Below, in pieces: positions 36,815 through 44,904 of a stretch of 64,000 nucleotides of DNA. Within the stretch, counting starts at the first letter, position 1; the number at the start of each line of letters is the position of its first letter. The stretch is from CAWACP01 sp963832965. Lineage in GTDB: Bacteria > Acidobacteriota > Terriglobia > Bryobacterales > Bryobacteraceae. The stretch covers positions 372,001 to 436,000 of the forward strand of contig CAWHVW010000003.1 of the NCBI GenBank assembly GCA_963832965.1, written 5' to 3'. The translations under genes and the position numbers were made by a program. The notes beneath the pieces are model-generated. The model did no database searches, had not been told where the DNA came from, and saw nothing but the letters and a program-made list of their open reading frames with translations.

Positions 36815-37408
36815 ATGATACTCGACATCGTTCAGGTTGGCGACGCCGTACTACGCAGACGTTCTCGCCCGCTGTCGCCTGAGGCGATTGCCAGCCCGGC
36901 CATCGAGGAGTTGATAGCGAATATGCGCGAAACCATGCACGCGGCGCCCGGCGTGGGTCTGGCCGCGCCACAAGTGGGCGTGCCGCTTCAGGTCGCCGTA
37001 GTTGAGGATCAGGCGGAGTACTTGGAGAAGCTTACCCCGGACCAACTAGCCGAGCGCGGCCGCCAGCCCGTGCCATTCCACGTGGTGATCAATCCCACCT
37101 GTACTATCCTGGAGCCGGACCCGCAGGAATTCTTCGAAGGCTGCCTGAGTCTCACCGGCTTCACCGCCATCGTTCCGCGCGCCCGGCGCGTGCGCGTGGA
37201 GTGTCTCAATGAGAACGCGGAGCCGGTGACCATCCTCGCCGAGGGTTGGTACGCGCGCATCCTGCAGCATGAGATCGATCATCTCAATGGCATTGTTTAC
37301 ATTGATCGCATGCGTTCGCGTTCGTTCTGCGCGGCCACGAACTTTGAACGGTTTTGGCGGGATCGGCCGGTTGGCGAATTCTGGCGGGATATCCCGTTCG
37401 AGCCCTGA
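36815..37408 (+). CDS. def: Peptide deformylase
   Basis: The 197-residue protein has all three deformylase motifs: GVGLAAPQVG, EGCLSLTGF with metal-binding Cys110, and QHEIDHLNG with His152, Glu153 and His156. It removes the formyl group from nascent proteins. AAGGAGG lies 4 nt before the ATG, the strongest SD in the window. The gene stops at 37408 and the convergent TPR gene ends at the very next base, leaving no room for a terminator. Confidence 0.97.
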   Translation: MILDIVQVGDAVLRRRSRPLSPEAIASPAIEELIANMRETMHAAPGVGLAAPQVGVPLQVAVVEDQAEYLEKLTPDQLAERGRQPVPFHVVINPTCTILEPDPQEFFEGCLSLTGFTAIVPRARRVRVECLNENAEPVTILAEGWYARILQHEIDHLNGIVYIDRMRSRSFCAATNFERFWRDRPVGEFWRDIPFEP

Positions 37409-38500
37409 TCAGGAATGGCGGAGACGGTTCAGATCACGGCGCGCCGCTTCGAACCCCGGATCCAGATGAATGACTGCCCGCAGCTCCCGCACTGCGTCGG
37501 ACCTGCGGCCTTCGTGCTCATATAACTCGGCCAGCAACCAACACGCCGTGGCCTGAGAGGGTTCCCGTCCTTCCGCTTCCTGTCCAAGATAGCGCTGCAG
37601 GTATTGTTCGGCGTGCGGAAAATCCTGGCCATTATCAAAAAGCACGTTCGCAGCCGCATAGTAAGGCGTGAGGTCATCCGGCACGGCGCTCTCAGCGCGC
37701 GCAAGAGCTGTACTCAGCTCCGAGCCTCGCCGTTGCGCTGCGTACACCCGCGCCAGAATCTCCCAGCCGCCTACATTCGATGGGTCCATGGCAATCGCAT
37801 CGCTGGCGATCTTCTCAGCCAGATCGTATCGCTTGTTCTGCGCGGTACAGCAATAGAACCGGGCCAACGCGAGGCGCGCTCGATAAAACGACGGGTCCGC
37901 GGCGACAGCCTTTTGCAGCTCCGCCTCCACCGCTTTGTCGTTGCCCTCGTCCTGAGCCAGGCGCGCACGAGCCAGATAGCCCCAAGCTGGCGAGACCTGG
38001 CCAATGTGTGCCGCGATCCGCCATGCCTCGTCGCGGTCGCCACCGGCCACTGACGGCGCTTTCCACGCATACATCATCTGGACCAGCAGAGTGTCGATGT
38101 GATTTGGATCGATGGCCAGCGCCGCCGCGACCTCTTTTTTCAGATGGCGCGCGTATACAAGGCCCTTGAGAAACGACGACCGATCCGCCATCATCCCACA
38201 GGCCTCCGCAAGCTGACCATGAAATGCGGCGTTGTTCGGATTGAGGGCGACGGCTCGCTCGCCGTCCTCGATGGCGCCTTCCAGGTCGCCGAAACTCGAC
38301 TTGATTTTGGACAGCCAGGCGTAGGCCTGTGCATCGTTCGGATTAGCCCTTAAGCGCGCCTCTGCGGCCAGCCGGGCCCGTTTCCAATGACCGGATTCGA
38401 TGAGAGCGTCAACCGGACCCTGACCGGACGTGGGCAGACTGGTTGCCGTGGCGTAGAGACACACCAATCCCGCAGCCGCGCATAGTCGGAAAGACCCCAC
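37409..38500 (-). CDS. Secreted TPR protein
   Basis: The 363-residue protein has a signal peptide (FRLCAAAGLVCLYATATSLP) and several TPR units, for example AYAWLSKIKSSFGDLEGAIE, AEACGMMADRSSFLKGLVYA and ACWLLAELYEHEGRRSDAVR. It is probably a periplasmic or lipid-anchored scaffold. The GTG start lacks an SD, but TAGAAT ends 8 nt before it. No enzymatic domain is seen. Confidence 0.78.
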   Translation of the reverse strand: MGSFRLCAAAGLVCLYATATSLPTSGQGPVDALIESGHWKRARLAAEARLRANPNDAQAYAWLSKIKSSFGDLEGAIEDGERAVALNPNNAAFHGQLAEACGMMADRSSFLKGLVYARHLKKEVAAALAIDPNHIDTLLVQMMYAWKAPSVAGGDRDEAWRIAAHIGQVSPAWGYLARARLAQDEGNDKAVEAELQKAVAADPSFYRARLALARFYCCTAQNKRYDLAEKIASDAIAMDPSNVGGWEILARVYAAQRRGSELSTALARAESAVPDDLTPYYAAANVLFDNGQDFPHAEQYLQRYLGQEAEGREPSQATACWLLAELYEHEGRRSDAVRELRAVIHLDPGFEAARRDLNRLRHS

Positions 38501-38508
38501 CTGGGACT

Positions 38509-38514
38509 ATTCTA
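38509..38514 (-). promoter_or_regulatory. -10 element of a probable leaderless promoter (TPR gene)
   Basis: TAGAAT on the minus strand, then 8 nt, then GTG 38500. No SD or clear -35 is seen. Confidence 0.45.
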
Positions 38515-38678
38515 GCGTGTAACTTGTTTGAAACGCGAGCTGGAGAAAGGATCTTCGACCGCCCCGGGCAAATGATCGCCTATTCTTGCATCCAGGAAAT
38601 GCCGATACGTGGCAGTGTGTGCCATTCGGCGAGGAGCCTGGCACGGTATGGCAGGATACTATCCTTGGAGATTCGCGC

Positions 38679-39062
38679 GTGCGCTTAAACAAGAAAAGAA
38701 TTCAACCAATAGCAATACGACTTCTCGCTGTCGTGGGCATGGCGCTTCTGGCCGCGGCCGCGGCCGTGGCGGGCGAACAGGACTTTACCGTGGTGAACCA
38801 AACGGGTGTGGAGATTCATAAGCTTTTTGTGGCTCCCCACAGCTCCGACGACTGGGGCGACGACATTCTCGGGAAGGACACCCTGCCGGATGGCGAGACC
38901 CTCGACATCGAATTCGGCCGCCATGAAAAGGCCGCGCACTGGGACCTGAAGATTGAGGACTCCGAAGGTCATAGCGTTGAGTGGGAGAGCCTCAACCTCC
39001 TGGAGATCTCGAAAGTAACCCTGCACTACAAAGACGGCAAAGCCTGGGCCGACACAGAATAA
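38679..39062 (+). CDS. Small secreted protein of unknown function
   Basis: About 127 residues. The GTG start at 38679 is supported by TTGGAG 8 nt upstream. A signal peptide (IRLLAVVGMALLAAAAAVAG) is followed by a beta-rich mature domain: FTVVNQTGVEIHKLFVAP, SSDDWGDDILGKDTLPDGE and VEWESLNLLEISKVTLHY. The block with DWGDDILG and LPDGETLDIEF recurs in small secreted proteins of several phyla, so it looks conserved, but I cannot give a function. Confidence 0.72.
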   Translation: MRLNKKRIQPIAIRLLAVVGMALLAAAAAVAGEQDFTVVNQTGVEIHKLFVAPHSSDDWGDDILGKDTLPDGETLDIEFGRHEKAAHWDLKIEDSEGHSVEWESLNLLEISKVTLHYKDGKAWADTE

Positions 39063-39071
39063 CGCGACGAG

Positions 39072-40055
39072 TTACGAGTGCCCCAGGATCGCATGGGGCT
39101 GGTATGGCTCGGCCAGCGCCGCGAGCTCATCCGCATCCAGCGTCACACTGAGGGCAGCGATGGCGTCGTCCAGATGGTGCATTTTGCTTGCACCTACAAT
39201 CGGCGCCGTCACCCCCGGTTGGTGTAACAACCACGCCAGCGCTATTTGCGCGTTGGGGATTCCTCGCTTCCGCGCGACCTCACCCACCCGTCCCACCACC
39301 GCGAAGTCAGAAGCCTGATAGTAGAGCGACTTAGCGTACTCGTCGGTCTTCGCTCGAACCGTCTCGCCGAACTCCTCCTTACTGCGGTTCCCGGCCAGAA
39401 ACCCGCGCGCCAAGGGGCTCCACGGGATGATGCCGAGACCCTCCTCGCGACATAGCGGAATCATCTCTCGCTCCTCTTCGCGATAGATCAGGTTGTAGTG
39501 ATTCTGCATGGTCACGAATCGCGCCAGACCGTCACGGCCGGATATGTTCAACATTCTCGCAAGCTGCCACGCAAACATGGAGGACGCGCCAATGTATAGC
39601 GCTTTCCCACTGCGCACCACATCGTCCAGCGCGCGCAGAGTCTCTTCCATGGGCGTCTGGTAATCAAAACGATGGATCTGATAGAGGTCGACGTAATCCG
39701 TCCCCAGACGCCTTAAGCTGTTGTCGATGGCGTGGTGGATGTGCTTGCGGGAAAGGCCCTTGTCGTTGGGGTCGTCGCTCATGGCGTTGAAAACCTTGGT
39801 GGCTATCACCACGCGGTCGCGCGGCGGACCGAAATCCCGTAACGCCCGGCCAAGCACTTCTTCGCTGGCCCCCACCGAATACATGTCCGCGGTGTCGAAG
39901 AAGTTAATACCCAGCTCCAGGGCCCGCCGGATGAAGGGCCGGCTCTCTTCCTCGTCAAGGACCCAGTCGCGCCAGCTCTTTGACCCGTAGGTCATGGTGC
40001 CGAGGCAGAGCCGCGAGACCTTCACACCGGCGGATCCGAGATTGACGTATTCCAT
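39072..40055 (-). CDS. Aldo/keto reductase (YajO/Tas-like)
   Basis: The 327-residue protein has the catalytic tetrad Asp54, Tyr59 (FFDTADMYSVGASEE), Lys87 (IATKVFN) and His128 (LYQIHRFDY). Cofactor-binding strands (ALYIGASSMFAWQLARML and APIVGASKMHHLDDA) are normal. It is not a close copy of the reductase at 34930. It follows the M20 peptidase by 15 nt on the same strand and is probably cotranscribed. Substrate unknown. Confidence 0.93.
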   Translation of the reverse strand: MEYVNLGSAGVKVSRLCLGTMTYGSKSWRDWVLDEEESRPFIRRALELGINFFDTADMYSVGASEEVLGRALRDFGPPRDRVVIATKVFNAMSDDPNDKGLSRKHIHHAIDNSLRRLGTDYVDLYQIHRFDYQTPMEETLRALDDVVRSGKALYIGASSMFAWQLARMLNISGRDGLARFVTMQNHYNLIYREEEREMIPLCREEGLGIIPWSPLARGFLAGNRSKEEFGETVRAKTDEYAKSLYYQASDFAVVGRVGEVARKRGIPNAQIALAWLLHQPGVTAPIVGASKMHHLDDAIAALSVTLDADELAALAEPYQPHAILGHS

Positions 40056-40070
40056 GCTCTTAGTTTCCGG

Positions 40071-41474
40071 CTACTCGCTCTTACAGTCGTCTCCGAGCGC
40101 CTTGATGAGCCGATAGACAAACTCGACGTGGTCGTAGAACACGTCGGCGCGGATACGCTCATCGCGTCCGTGCGCGCGGATGTCGGCCGGATCCTCAAAC
40201 ACGCCCGTCGCGCCCCATGTGGGAATGCCCGCCGCACGCATCGCCCGGCCGTCTGTGGCGCCGGTCTCCATCACCGGCAGCACTGGAACACCCGGCCACA
40301 TTTCGTTGGCGACGCGTTCGATCGTTCTTAGCACCGGACCGTTCACCGGGGAAAATGGGCTCGGCTGCGCATGCCGTACTGGTGCGATTTGAATGGCCGG
40401 GTCCGCCACGATGGTTTGCAGCGTCCGCTGTACATCTTCTTCCGTGTCGCCGGGCACCAGACGGCAATTCACCGTCGCCGTGGCCCGTTGCGGCAGCGCA
40501 TTCTCCGCGTGCCCGGCGTTCAGCATGGTAGGCACGCAGGTGGTGTGCATGACCGCGTTGTAGTAGGCGTTCGCGGAAACCCGGTCGATCGCTTCAGGTG
40601 CCGGCGCGCCCCCCGCCACCGCGCCCAGGTCCTCGGCCGTCTGGCCGGTCTCGATGTGTGAAAGCCTCTCGAAGTACGACCGCGTGACCTCGTTCAAATG
40701 GATCGGAAAGCTATAATCCCGCAGATGCCCGAGACCTTCCAGCAGTTCATAGATCGCGTTCTGCTTCACCGGGAGCGAACTATGGCCACCCGGATTGGTC
40801 GTGGTGAGCGTGAAAGTAAGGTAGGTTTTCTCGGCCGCTTGCACCTGGTATGCCAGGCGCTTGCCATTCTTGAGCACGCCACCGCCCGAGTCCTCGTTAA
40901 TGCAGTATTCGGCATCAATCAGATCGCGGTGCTCCTTCAGCAGCCAGTCCACGCCGTTATACTGATCGCCCGTTTCCTCGTCGGCCGTAAGCGCAAGAAT
41001 CAGGTCGCGCTTAGGACGGAACCCCTCCCGCTTCAGCCGAATGAAATCGGCCACCAGCGCGGCGTCGCCCTGCTTGTCGTCGCTGGTGCCGCGCCCATAG
41101 AACCAGCCGTCCTTTTCGGTGAAATGGAACGGGTCCACGCTCCAGTCCTCGCGATTCGCTTCCACCACGTCGAGGTGAGCATTGAACAGCACCGGGCGGC
41201 AGCCGCCAGTTCCATGAAACCGAACCACCAGATTACCCTTGCGTGGCGCCTGCACGAGAACGTGGACATCGGCCTCCGGGAAACCGGCGGCCAGGAATCT
41301 CGCGGCCATTGCCTCGGCGGCCCGGGTAATGTCGCCGGCGGAATCCGTAGTGTTGATTTCAATCAGCTCCCGCAGCAGGTCATGGGCAAACACGTGCTGG
41401 TCCTGGATGGATACCTGAGCGGCAACCAGTCCGGCTGTTAGCGCGATTACACAAGCAACTCGGTGGAGCAGCAT
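40071..41474 (-). CDS. Secreted M20-family metallopeptidase
   Basis: The 467-residue protein has a signal peptide (HRVACVIALTAGLVAAQ). M20 metal and catalytic sites are present: LFNAHLDVVEAN, WFYGRGTSDDKQGD and LTADEETGDQYNG with the general-base Glu; AGHAENALPQRATATVNCRL is the dimerisation-domain signature. Family members remove C-terminal or acyl groups from small peptides. The secretion signal suggests periplasmic peptide use. TATCAT ends 10 nt before the ATG and no SD is seen. Confidence 0.92.
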   Translation of the reverse strand: MLLHRVACVIALTAGLVAAQVSIQDQHVFAHDLLRELIEINTTDSAGDITRAAEAMAARFLAAGFPEADVHVLVQAPRKGNLVVRFHGTGGCRPVLFNAHLDVVEANREDWSVDPFHFTEKDGWFYGRGTSDDKQGDAALVADFIRLKREGFRPKRDLILALTADEETGDQYNGVDWLLKEHRDLIDAEYCINEDSGGGVLKNGKRLAYQVQAAEKTYLTFTLTTTNPGGHSSLPVKQNAIYELLEGLGHLRDYSFPIHLNEVTRSYFERLSHIETGQTAEDLGAVAGGAPAPEAIDRVSANAYYNAVMHTTCVPTMLNAGHAENALPQRATATVNCRLVPGDTEEDVQRTLQTIVADPAIQIAPVRHAQPSPFSPVNGPVLRTIERVANEMWPGVPVLPVMETGATDGRAMRAAGIPTWGATGVFEDPADIRAHGRDERIRADVFYDHVEFVYRLIKALGDDCKSE

Positions 41475-41484
41475 GGATTACGTC

Positions 41485-41490
41485 ATGATA
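41485..41490 (-). promoter_or_regulatory. -10 element of a probable leaderless promoter (M20 peptidase)
   Basis: TATCAT on the minus strand, then 10 nt, then ATG 41474. It lies 40 nt from the opposite -10 candidate of the pilin gene. Confidence 0.42.
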
Positions 41491-41530
41491 CCGCCCCGGC
41501 GGGGGTGCACACTTGCCCCATCTGGCGCGT

Positions 41531-41536
41531 CATAAT
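41531..41536 (+). promoter_or_regulatory. -10 element of a probable leaderless promoter (pilin-like gene)
   Basis: CATAAT, then 9 nt, then ATG 41546. If the gene instead starts at ATG 41537 the hexamer would touch the start codon and could not serve. Confidence 0.38.
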
Positions 41537-41545
41537 ATGACAGTG

Positions 41546-42016
41546 ATGGACAAAAGAAAGCGGTGCGCTCGGGCGGGTTTTTCGCTGGTCGAGCTGCTGA
41601 TCGTCATCGCGATCATCCTGATCATTCTCACCTTCGCTCTCCCGAGATTCAACGTGGCCCAAATGAATGCTCACGAGGTGGCAGTGATCCAGGCATTCAA
41701 AACCCTCCAGGGCGCGCAAACCCAGTACATGTCACAATTTGGCACCTATGCCACTACGCTGGCCCAGCTCGGGCCTCCCGCCAGCGGAGGCCCTGGTCCA
41801 CAGGCAGCGGATCTCATCCCTACATCGCTGGCTGGCGGAGAAAAGGACGGCTATCTTTTCACGTTGACGGCGACGCCCACCGGCTACACAATCAATGCAA
41901 ATCCGAAGGTATACAACAGCACTGGCCGCCGGACGTTCTTCTCCGATCAGAATGGGATCATTCGTCAGAACTGGGGCCAGGATCCGGCCACGGCGACGAG
42001 TGGAGAACTCAAGTAG
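41546..42016 (+). CDS. Type IV pilin-like (type II secretion pseudopilin-like) protein
   Basis: About 156 residues. The prepilin cleavage motif is ARAG^FSLVELLIV (Glu at +5), followed by the hydrophobic helix (LLIVIAIILIILTFALP) and a globular part with GAQTQYMSQFGTYATTLAQL, a common acidobacterial pilin feature, and a C-terminal beta segment (GYLFTLTATPTGYTINANPK). It stands alone with no other pilus or secretion gene near it. ATG 41546 is chosen; ATG 41537 is also possible. Confidence 0.88.
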   Translation: MDKRKRCARAGFSLVELLIVIAIILIILTFALPRFNVAQMNAHEVAVIQAFKTLQGAQTQYMSQFGTYATTLAQLGPPASGGPGPQAADLIPTSLAGGEKDGYLFTLTATPTGYTINANPKVYNSTGRRTFFSDQNGIIRQNWGQDPATATSGELK

Positions 42017-42027
42017 CGGAACCGCAA

Positions 42028-42966
42028 TCAAACCGGCGCCGTGACGGGACGCACTTCCACGTGCCGTAACACCTCGCGGGTCTGGTCTAACGTCGCGAAA
42101 GTAACGCCGGGCAGGGTGGCGGAGGCAGTCCCGGCCGCTACGGACCAGCGCAGGCACTCGGCAAAGTCGTTCCCATTCGTGTCCGCCCACACGAACGCGG
42201 CCGCGGAGGCATCGCCCGCGCCGATCGGACATAGCGCGTCAATACGCGGCGGCACGGCTTCTATGATCTGTTCGCCTTTCGTGGCCACCACGCCACGGCT
42301 GCCCAGTGAAAGCATCACGGACTCCGCCCCCAGCGCTTTGATGCGCATCACGGCCTCCCGGAAGTGCGCGCGCGTGATGAGCGCTCGATTGAGCAGCCGT
42401 TCGGCCTCCTGCTGATTCGGTTTAACCATGGTGGGGCCTGCCTCGATGCCGTGCAAGAGCGCATCGCCATCCGTATCCAGCAGCGTCTTCACCTTGTGCC
42501 CACGGGCCATCTCGATCAGCCGGCAGTAGAAGTCGGGGTCCACGCCCGGCGGCGTGCTGCCGCAGATCATGAGCCACTGCGCCTCGGTGAGGCGGTTCGC
42601 CACGGCCCGCTCCAGCGCCTGGATCTCCTCCGCGCTCACCGTCGGCCCCAGTTCATTCAACTTCACGGTGAGGCCCTGCTGGTCGGAGATGGTCAGATTG
42701 CTGCGGATTTCGTGGCTGATGCGCACTACCTCCGTGGGGAATCCTGCCGTGGAGAGCAGTTCCTCCAGCCGGTCGCCGCCGGCCCCGCCGGATACCAGAA
42801 TGGCCAGCGTTTCGGCGCCAAACGAATACAGTACACGAGAGGCATTAATGCCGCGCCCCCCGGCCGACTCCGTGGTGGACTGGATGTAAGCACGGTCTTC
42901 GAACACCAGACGATCCACCGTTACGTTCTTGTCAATGGCAGGATTTGCTGTGAGAGTGACGATCAA
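42028..42966 (-). CDS. PfkB-family sugar kinase (1-phosphofructokinase-like)
   Basis: The 312-residue protein starts IVTLTANPAIDKNVTVDRL, typical of 1-phosphofructokinase/tagatose-6-phosphate kinase, with the first signature SAGGRGINASRVL and the second IGAGDASAAAFVW containing catalytic Asp252. It phosphorylates a sugar phosphate; fructose-1-phosphate is likely, but no PTS genes are near. The start appears to be TTG 42966, 21 nt from the divergent TTG of the EamA gene. Confidence 0.9.
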   Translation of the reverse strand: MIVTLTANPAIDKNVTVDRLVFEDRAYIQSTTESAGGRGINASRVLYSFGAETLAILVSGGAGGDRLEELLSTAGFPTEVVRISHEIRSNLTISDQQGLTVKLNELGPTVSAEEIQALERAVANRLTEAQWLMICGSTPPGVDPDFYCRLIEMARGHKVKTLLDTDGDALLHGIEAGPTMVKPNQQEAERLLNRALITRAHFREAVMRIKALGAESVMLSLGSRGVVATKGEQIIEAVPPRIDALCPIGAGDASAAAFVWADTNGNDFAECLRWSVAAGTASATLPGVTFATLDQTREVLRHVEVRPVTAPV

Positions 42967-42987
42967 ACCTCAATGTTACCCTGAATA

Positions 42988-43917
42988 TTGGAAAGGCACT
43001 CGAATTACCGAGCGTGGATTGCGCTCAGTGCGGTGTGCCTGTTTTGGGGCACCACATACCTTGCGATTCGCATGGCCCTGGAGTGCTTCCCTCCCGCCAC
43101 ACTACTATCCATCCGATTCATTTTGTCGGGCGCCATTCTGCTGATCGCGTCATGGGCATTGCGCGCCCGCATCCCATCCGGGCGGGAGCTGTTCTTTACG
43201 GCTCTCTACGGCGTTGTCGTTCTGGGGATTGGCAACGGTGCGCTGGTTTTCGCGGAGGTGTGGGTACCCAGCGGCCTGGCCAGTGTCTTCATCACGACTG
43301 CGCCGTTCTGGATGACCGGCGTGGAAGCGGTGCTTCCGGGTGGCGAGCGGCTCCGTCTGCCTGCTCTCATCGGCATGCTGGTGGGGCTTGTGGGAACCCT
43401 CGTGCTGGTGTCGCGGGATGCCTTCGGGCAGGGCGCGCACAGCGGTTTGCTGAGTGGGTTTCTGCTGTTGCAGTTCGGGTGTTGCGGGTGGTCCATTGGC
43501 GCCGTGCTGCAGCGGCGTTACGCGACGACCGCCCATCCGGTGGTCAGTGGCGCGGTTCAACAACTGGCCACCGGATTAGTGTACGCCGTTCCCGCGGTGA
43601 TCATAAGTCCGCACGTGCCGCGTCTGACCGTGCGCGGGGTTATGGCGGTGGGCTGGTTGGTGGTTTTCGGCTCCATTGTAGGCTACAGCGCGTTCATTTA
43701 TGTGATGGACAAGCTGCCTGTCTCAGTCGTGACTATTTACAACTATGTGAATCCGGTGGTCGCAGTGATCCTTGGCTGGCTGTTCTACCGTGAACGATTC
43801 GGGACTCGCGAGGCTCTGGGAATGGCCATCATCTTTGTGGGCGTGGCCGTGGTGAAGCGCTACAGTTCCACGGCACGCGCCAGGCACGTTGTCGCTGCCG
43901 CGGCGGCGCCTGAGTAG
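42988..43917 (+). CDS. EamA-family (drug/metabolite transporter) permease
   Basis: The 309-residue protein has ten hydrophobic helices in two EamA halves. The first opens ALSAVCLFWGTTYLAIRMAL and contains FLSGAILLIASW-like sequence; the second half has IVGYSAFIYVMDKLPVSVVT and YNYVNPVVAVILGWLFYRER, the classic EamA ending. Such proteins export amino acids or small metabolites. A TGA stands two codons before TTG 42988, so the start must be this TTG or the GTG at residue 16. No SD is visible. Confidence 0.87.
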   Translation: MERHSNYRAWIALSAVCLFWGTTYLAIRMALECFPPATLLSIRFILSGAILLIASWALRARIPSGRELFFTALYGVVVLGIGNGALVFAEVWVPSGLASVFITTAPFWMTGVEAVLPGGERLRLPALIGMLVGLVGTLVLVSRDAFGQGAHSGLLSGFLLLQFGCCGWSIGAVLQRRYATTAHPVVSGAVQQLATGLVYAVPAVIISPHVPRLTVRGVMAVGWLVVFGSIVGYSAFIYVMDKLPVSVVTIYNYVNPVVAVILGWLFYRERFGTREALGMAIIFVGVAVVKRYSSTARARHVVAAAAAPE

Positions 43918-44093
43918 GAAACCCCAGGGCACCCGGCATGGTAATGCCGATCGAGAAGCGCCCTCCACAAAGTGAGATCGCGGACCTGGCCGGACGGATC
44001 CCGTTCTCTATTGTCGAAGTCGCTGCTGTTCGCGTTCACTTCAGACAATCCATTTGACCCCTCCGCCCCCTCCGTGCTATCCATGTAGTTACC
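43918..44093. other. Non-coding stretch before the riboswitch
   Basis: No convincing gene is seen in either strand. It must hold the promoter of the B12 operon, but I could not pick a hexamer pair with confidence. Confidence 0.5.
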
Positions 44094-44262
44094 TTTTCCG
44101 GGGTGCTTGCCACTGCGGCGAGTGAAAAGGGAAGCGGGTGAAAATCCCGCACGGTCCCGCCACTGTGAGCAGCGAGCGGCCGGCGAAGCAAGCCACTGTT
44201 CAGCGGGATGGGAAGGCAGCCGGTGCTGCGATGACCTGCGAGTCAGGAGACCTGCCTCGGAT
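44094..44262 (+). promoter_or_regulatory. Cobalamin (adenosylcobalamin) riboswitch
   Basis: Conserved parts of the cobalamin aptamer occur in order: the AAGGGAAGCGGGTGAAAAT segment (44127-44145), whose GCGGG/CCCGC arms (44134-44138, 44146-44150) form a stem; CGGTCCCGCCACTGTGA (44152-44168); the B12 box AGCCACTG (44191-44198); GGGAAGGC; and GTCAGGAGACCTGCC (44242-44256). It precedes eight B12 uptake and assembly genes, which fits its known role of shutting them off when cobalamin is present. The expression platform is unclear: a hairpin at 44300-44313 has no T-run, so translation control at cobU is plausible. Confidence 0.96.
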
Positions 44263-44373
44263 GTCTGCTGCGCCGCGTTCCGTGGGAGCGCGCTGGCGTG
44301 GAAGCTGCCTTCCCGCCACCATTCTTCCCTGGGCTCGCGCCGCCGCGTACGAATCCGTCGAGGCGCGGACCTC

Positions 44374-44898
44374 ATGCTCACTTTCATCATCGGTGGCGCT
44401 CGCAGCGGGAAAACCGCGCTGGCACAATCGTTGTGCCGGCCCGATTCTCGCGTTGCCTATGTGGCGACCATGCGGGCCGAGGACGACGAATTGCGGCAGC
44501 GCATTCGCCGTCATCGAAGCTCTCGCCCCACCACCTGGTGCACCATTGAGGAACCGCTGGCCATCGCGTCGGCCGTTCGCCGCGCCTCGAATGAATTCGA
44601 TTCCATCGTTCTGGATTGCCTCACTCTCTGGCTCAGCAATTTCTGCTGGGAGCATCGCGCTCGCGATGCCGAGGAACTCGAGCGCGGGGCTCTGGGCGAG
44701 GCGGAAGACCTCGTTCGGGCCTGCGTCGGCGCGCATCTGATCGTAGTCTCCAACGAAGTGGGTTGCGGTATCGTGCCCGAAAACAGCGTGGCACGGGCGT
44801 TTCGCGACTTGCAGGGGTGGGTCAATCAGGGTGTGGCGCGCGCGGCGGACGAGGTCTGGCAGACCGTGGCCGGCATCCCGGTGCGTATCAAAGGATAA
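44374..44898 (+). CDS. cobU: Adenosylcobinamide kinase / adenosylcobinamide-phosphate guanylyltransferase
   Basis: The 174-residue length is typical. Walker A is FIIGGARSGKTALAQ (residues 7-14), and the active-site His47 in RIRRHRSSRPTTW corresponds to the guanylylated histidine of known CobU. VLDCLTLWLSNF and VVSNEVGCGIVPENSVARAF are further signatures. It activates cobinamide with GTP for nucleotide-loop assembly. ATG 44374 gives a normal length; upstream extension would run through the riboswitch. It is the first gene of the operon. Confidence 0.96.
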   Translation: MLTFIIGGARSGKTALAQSLCRPDSRVAYVATMRAEDDELRQRIRRHRSSRPTTWCTIEEPLAIASAVRRASNEFDSIVLDCLTLWLSNFCWEHRARDAEELERGALGEAEDLVRACVGAHLIVVSNEVGCGIVPENSVARAFRDLQGWVNQGVARAADEVWQTVAGIPVRIKG

Positions 44899-44904
44899 CG
44901 CCAG

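Noticed and set aside
44300..44313. Hairpin after the riboswitch as a terminator
   Set aside because: The stem is only 5 bp (GGAAG/CTTCC) and no T-run follows.
44107..44373. N-terminal extension of cobU through the riboswitch
   Set aside because: The region is a structured cobalamin aptamer, and CobU from ATG 44374 has the standard length and Walker A position.
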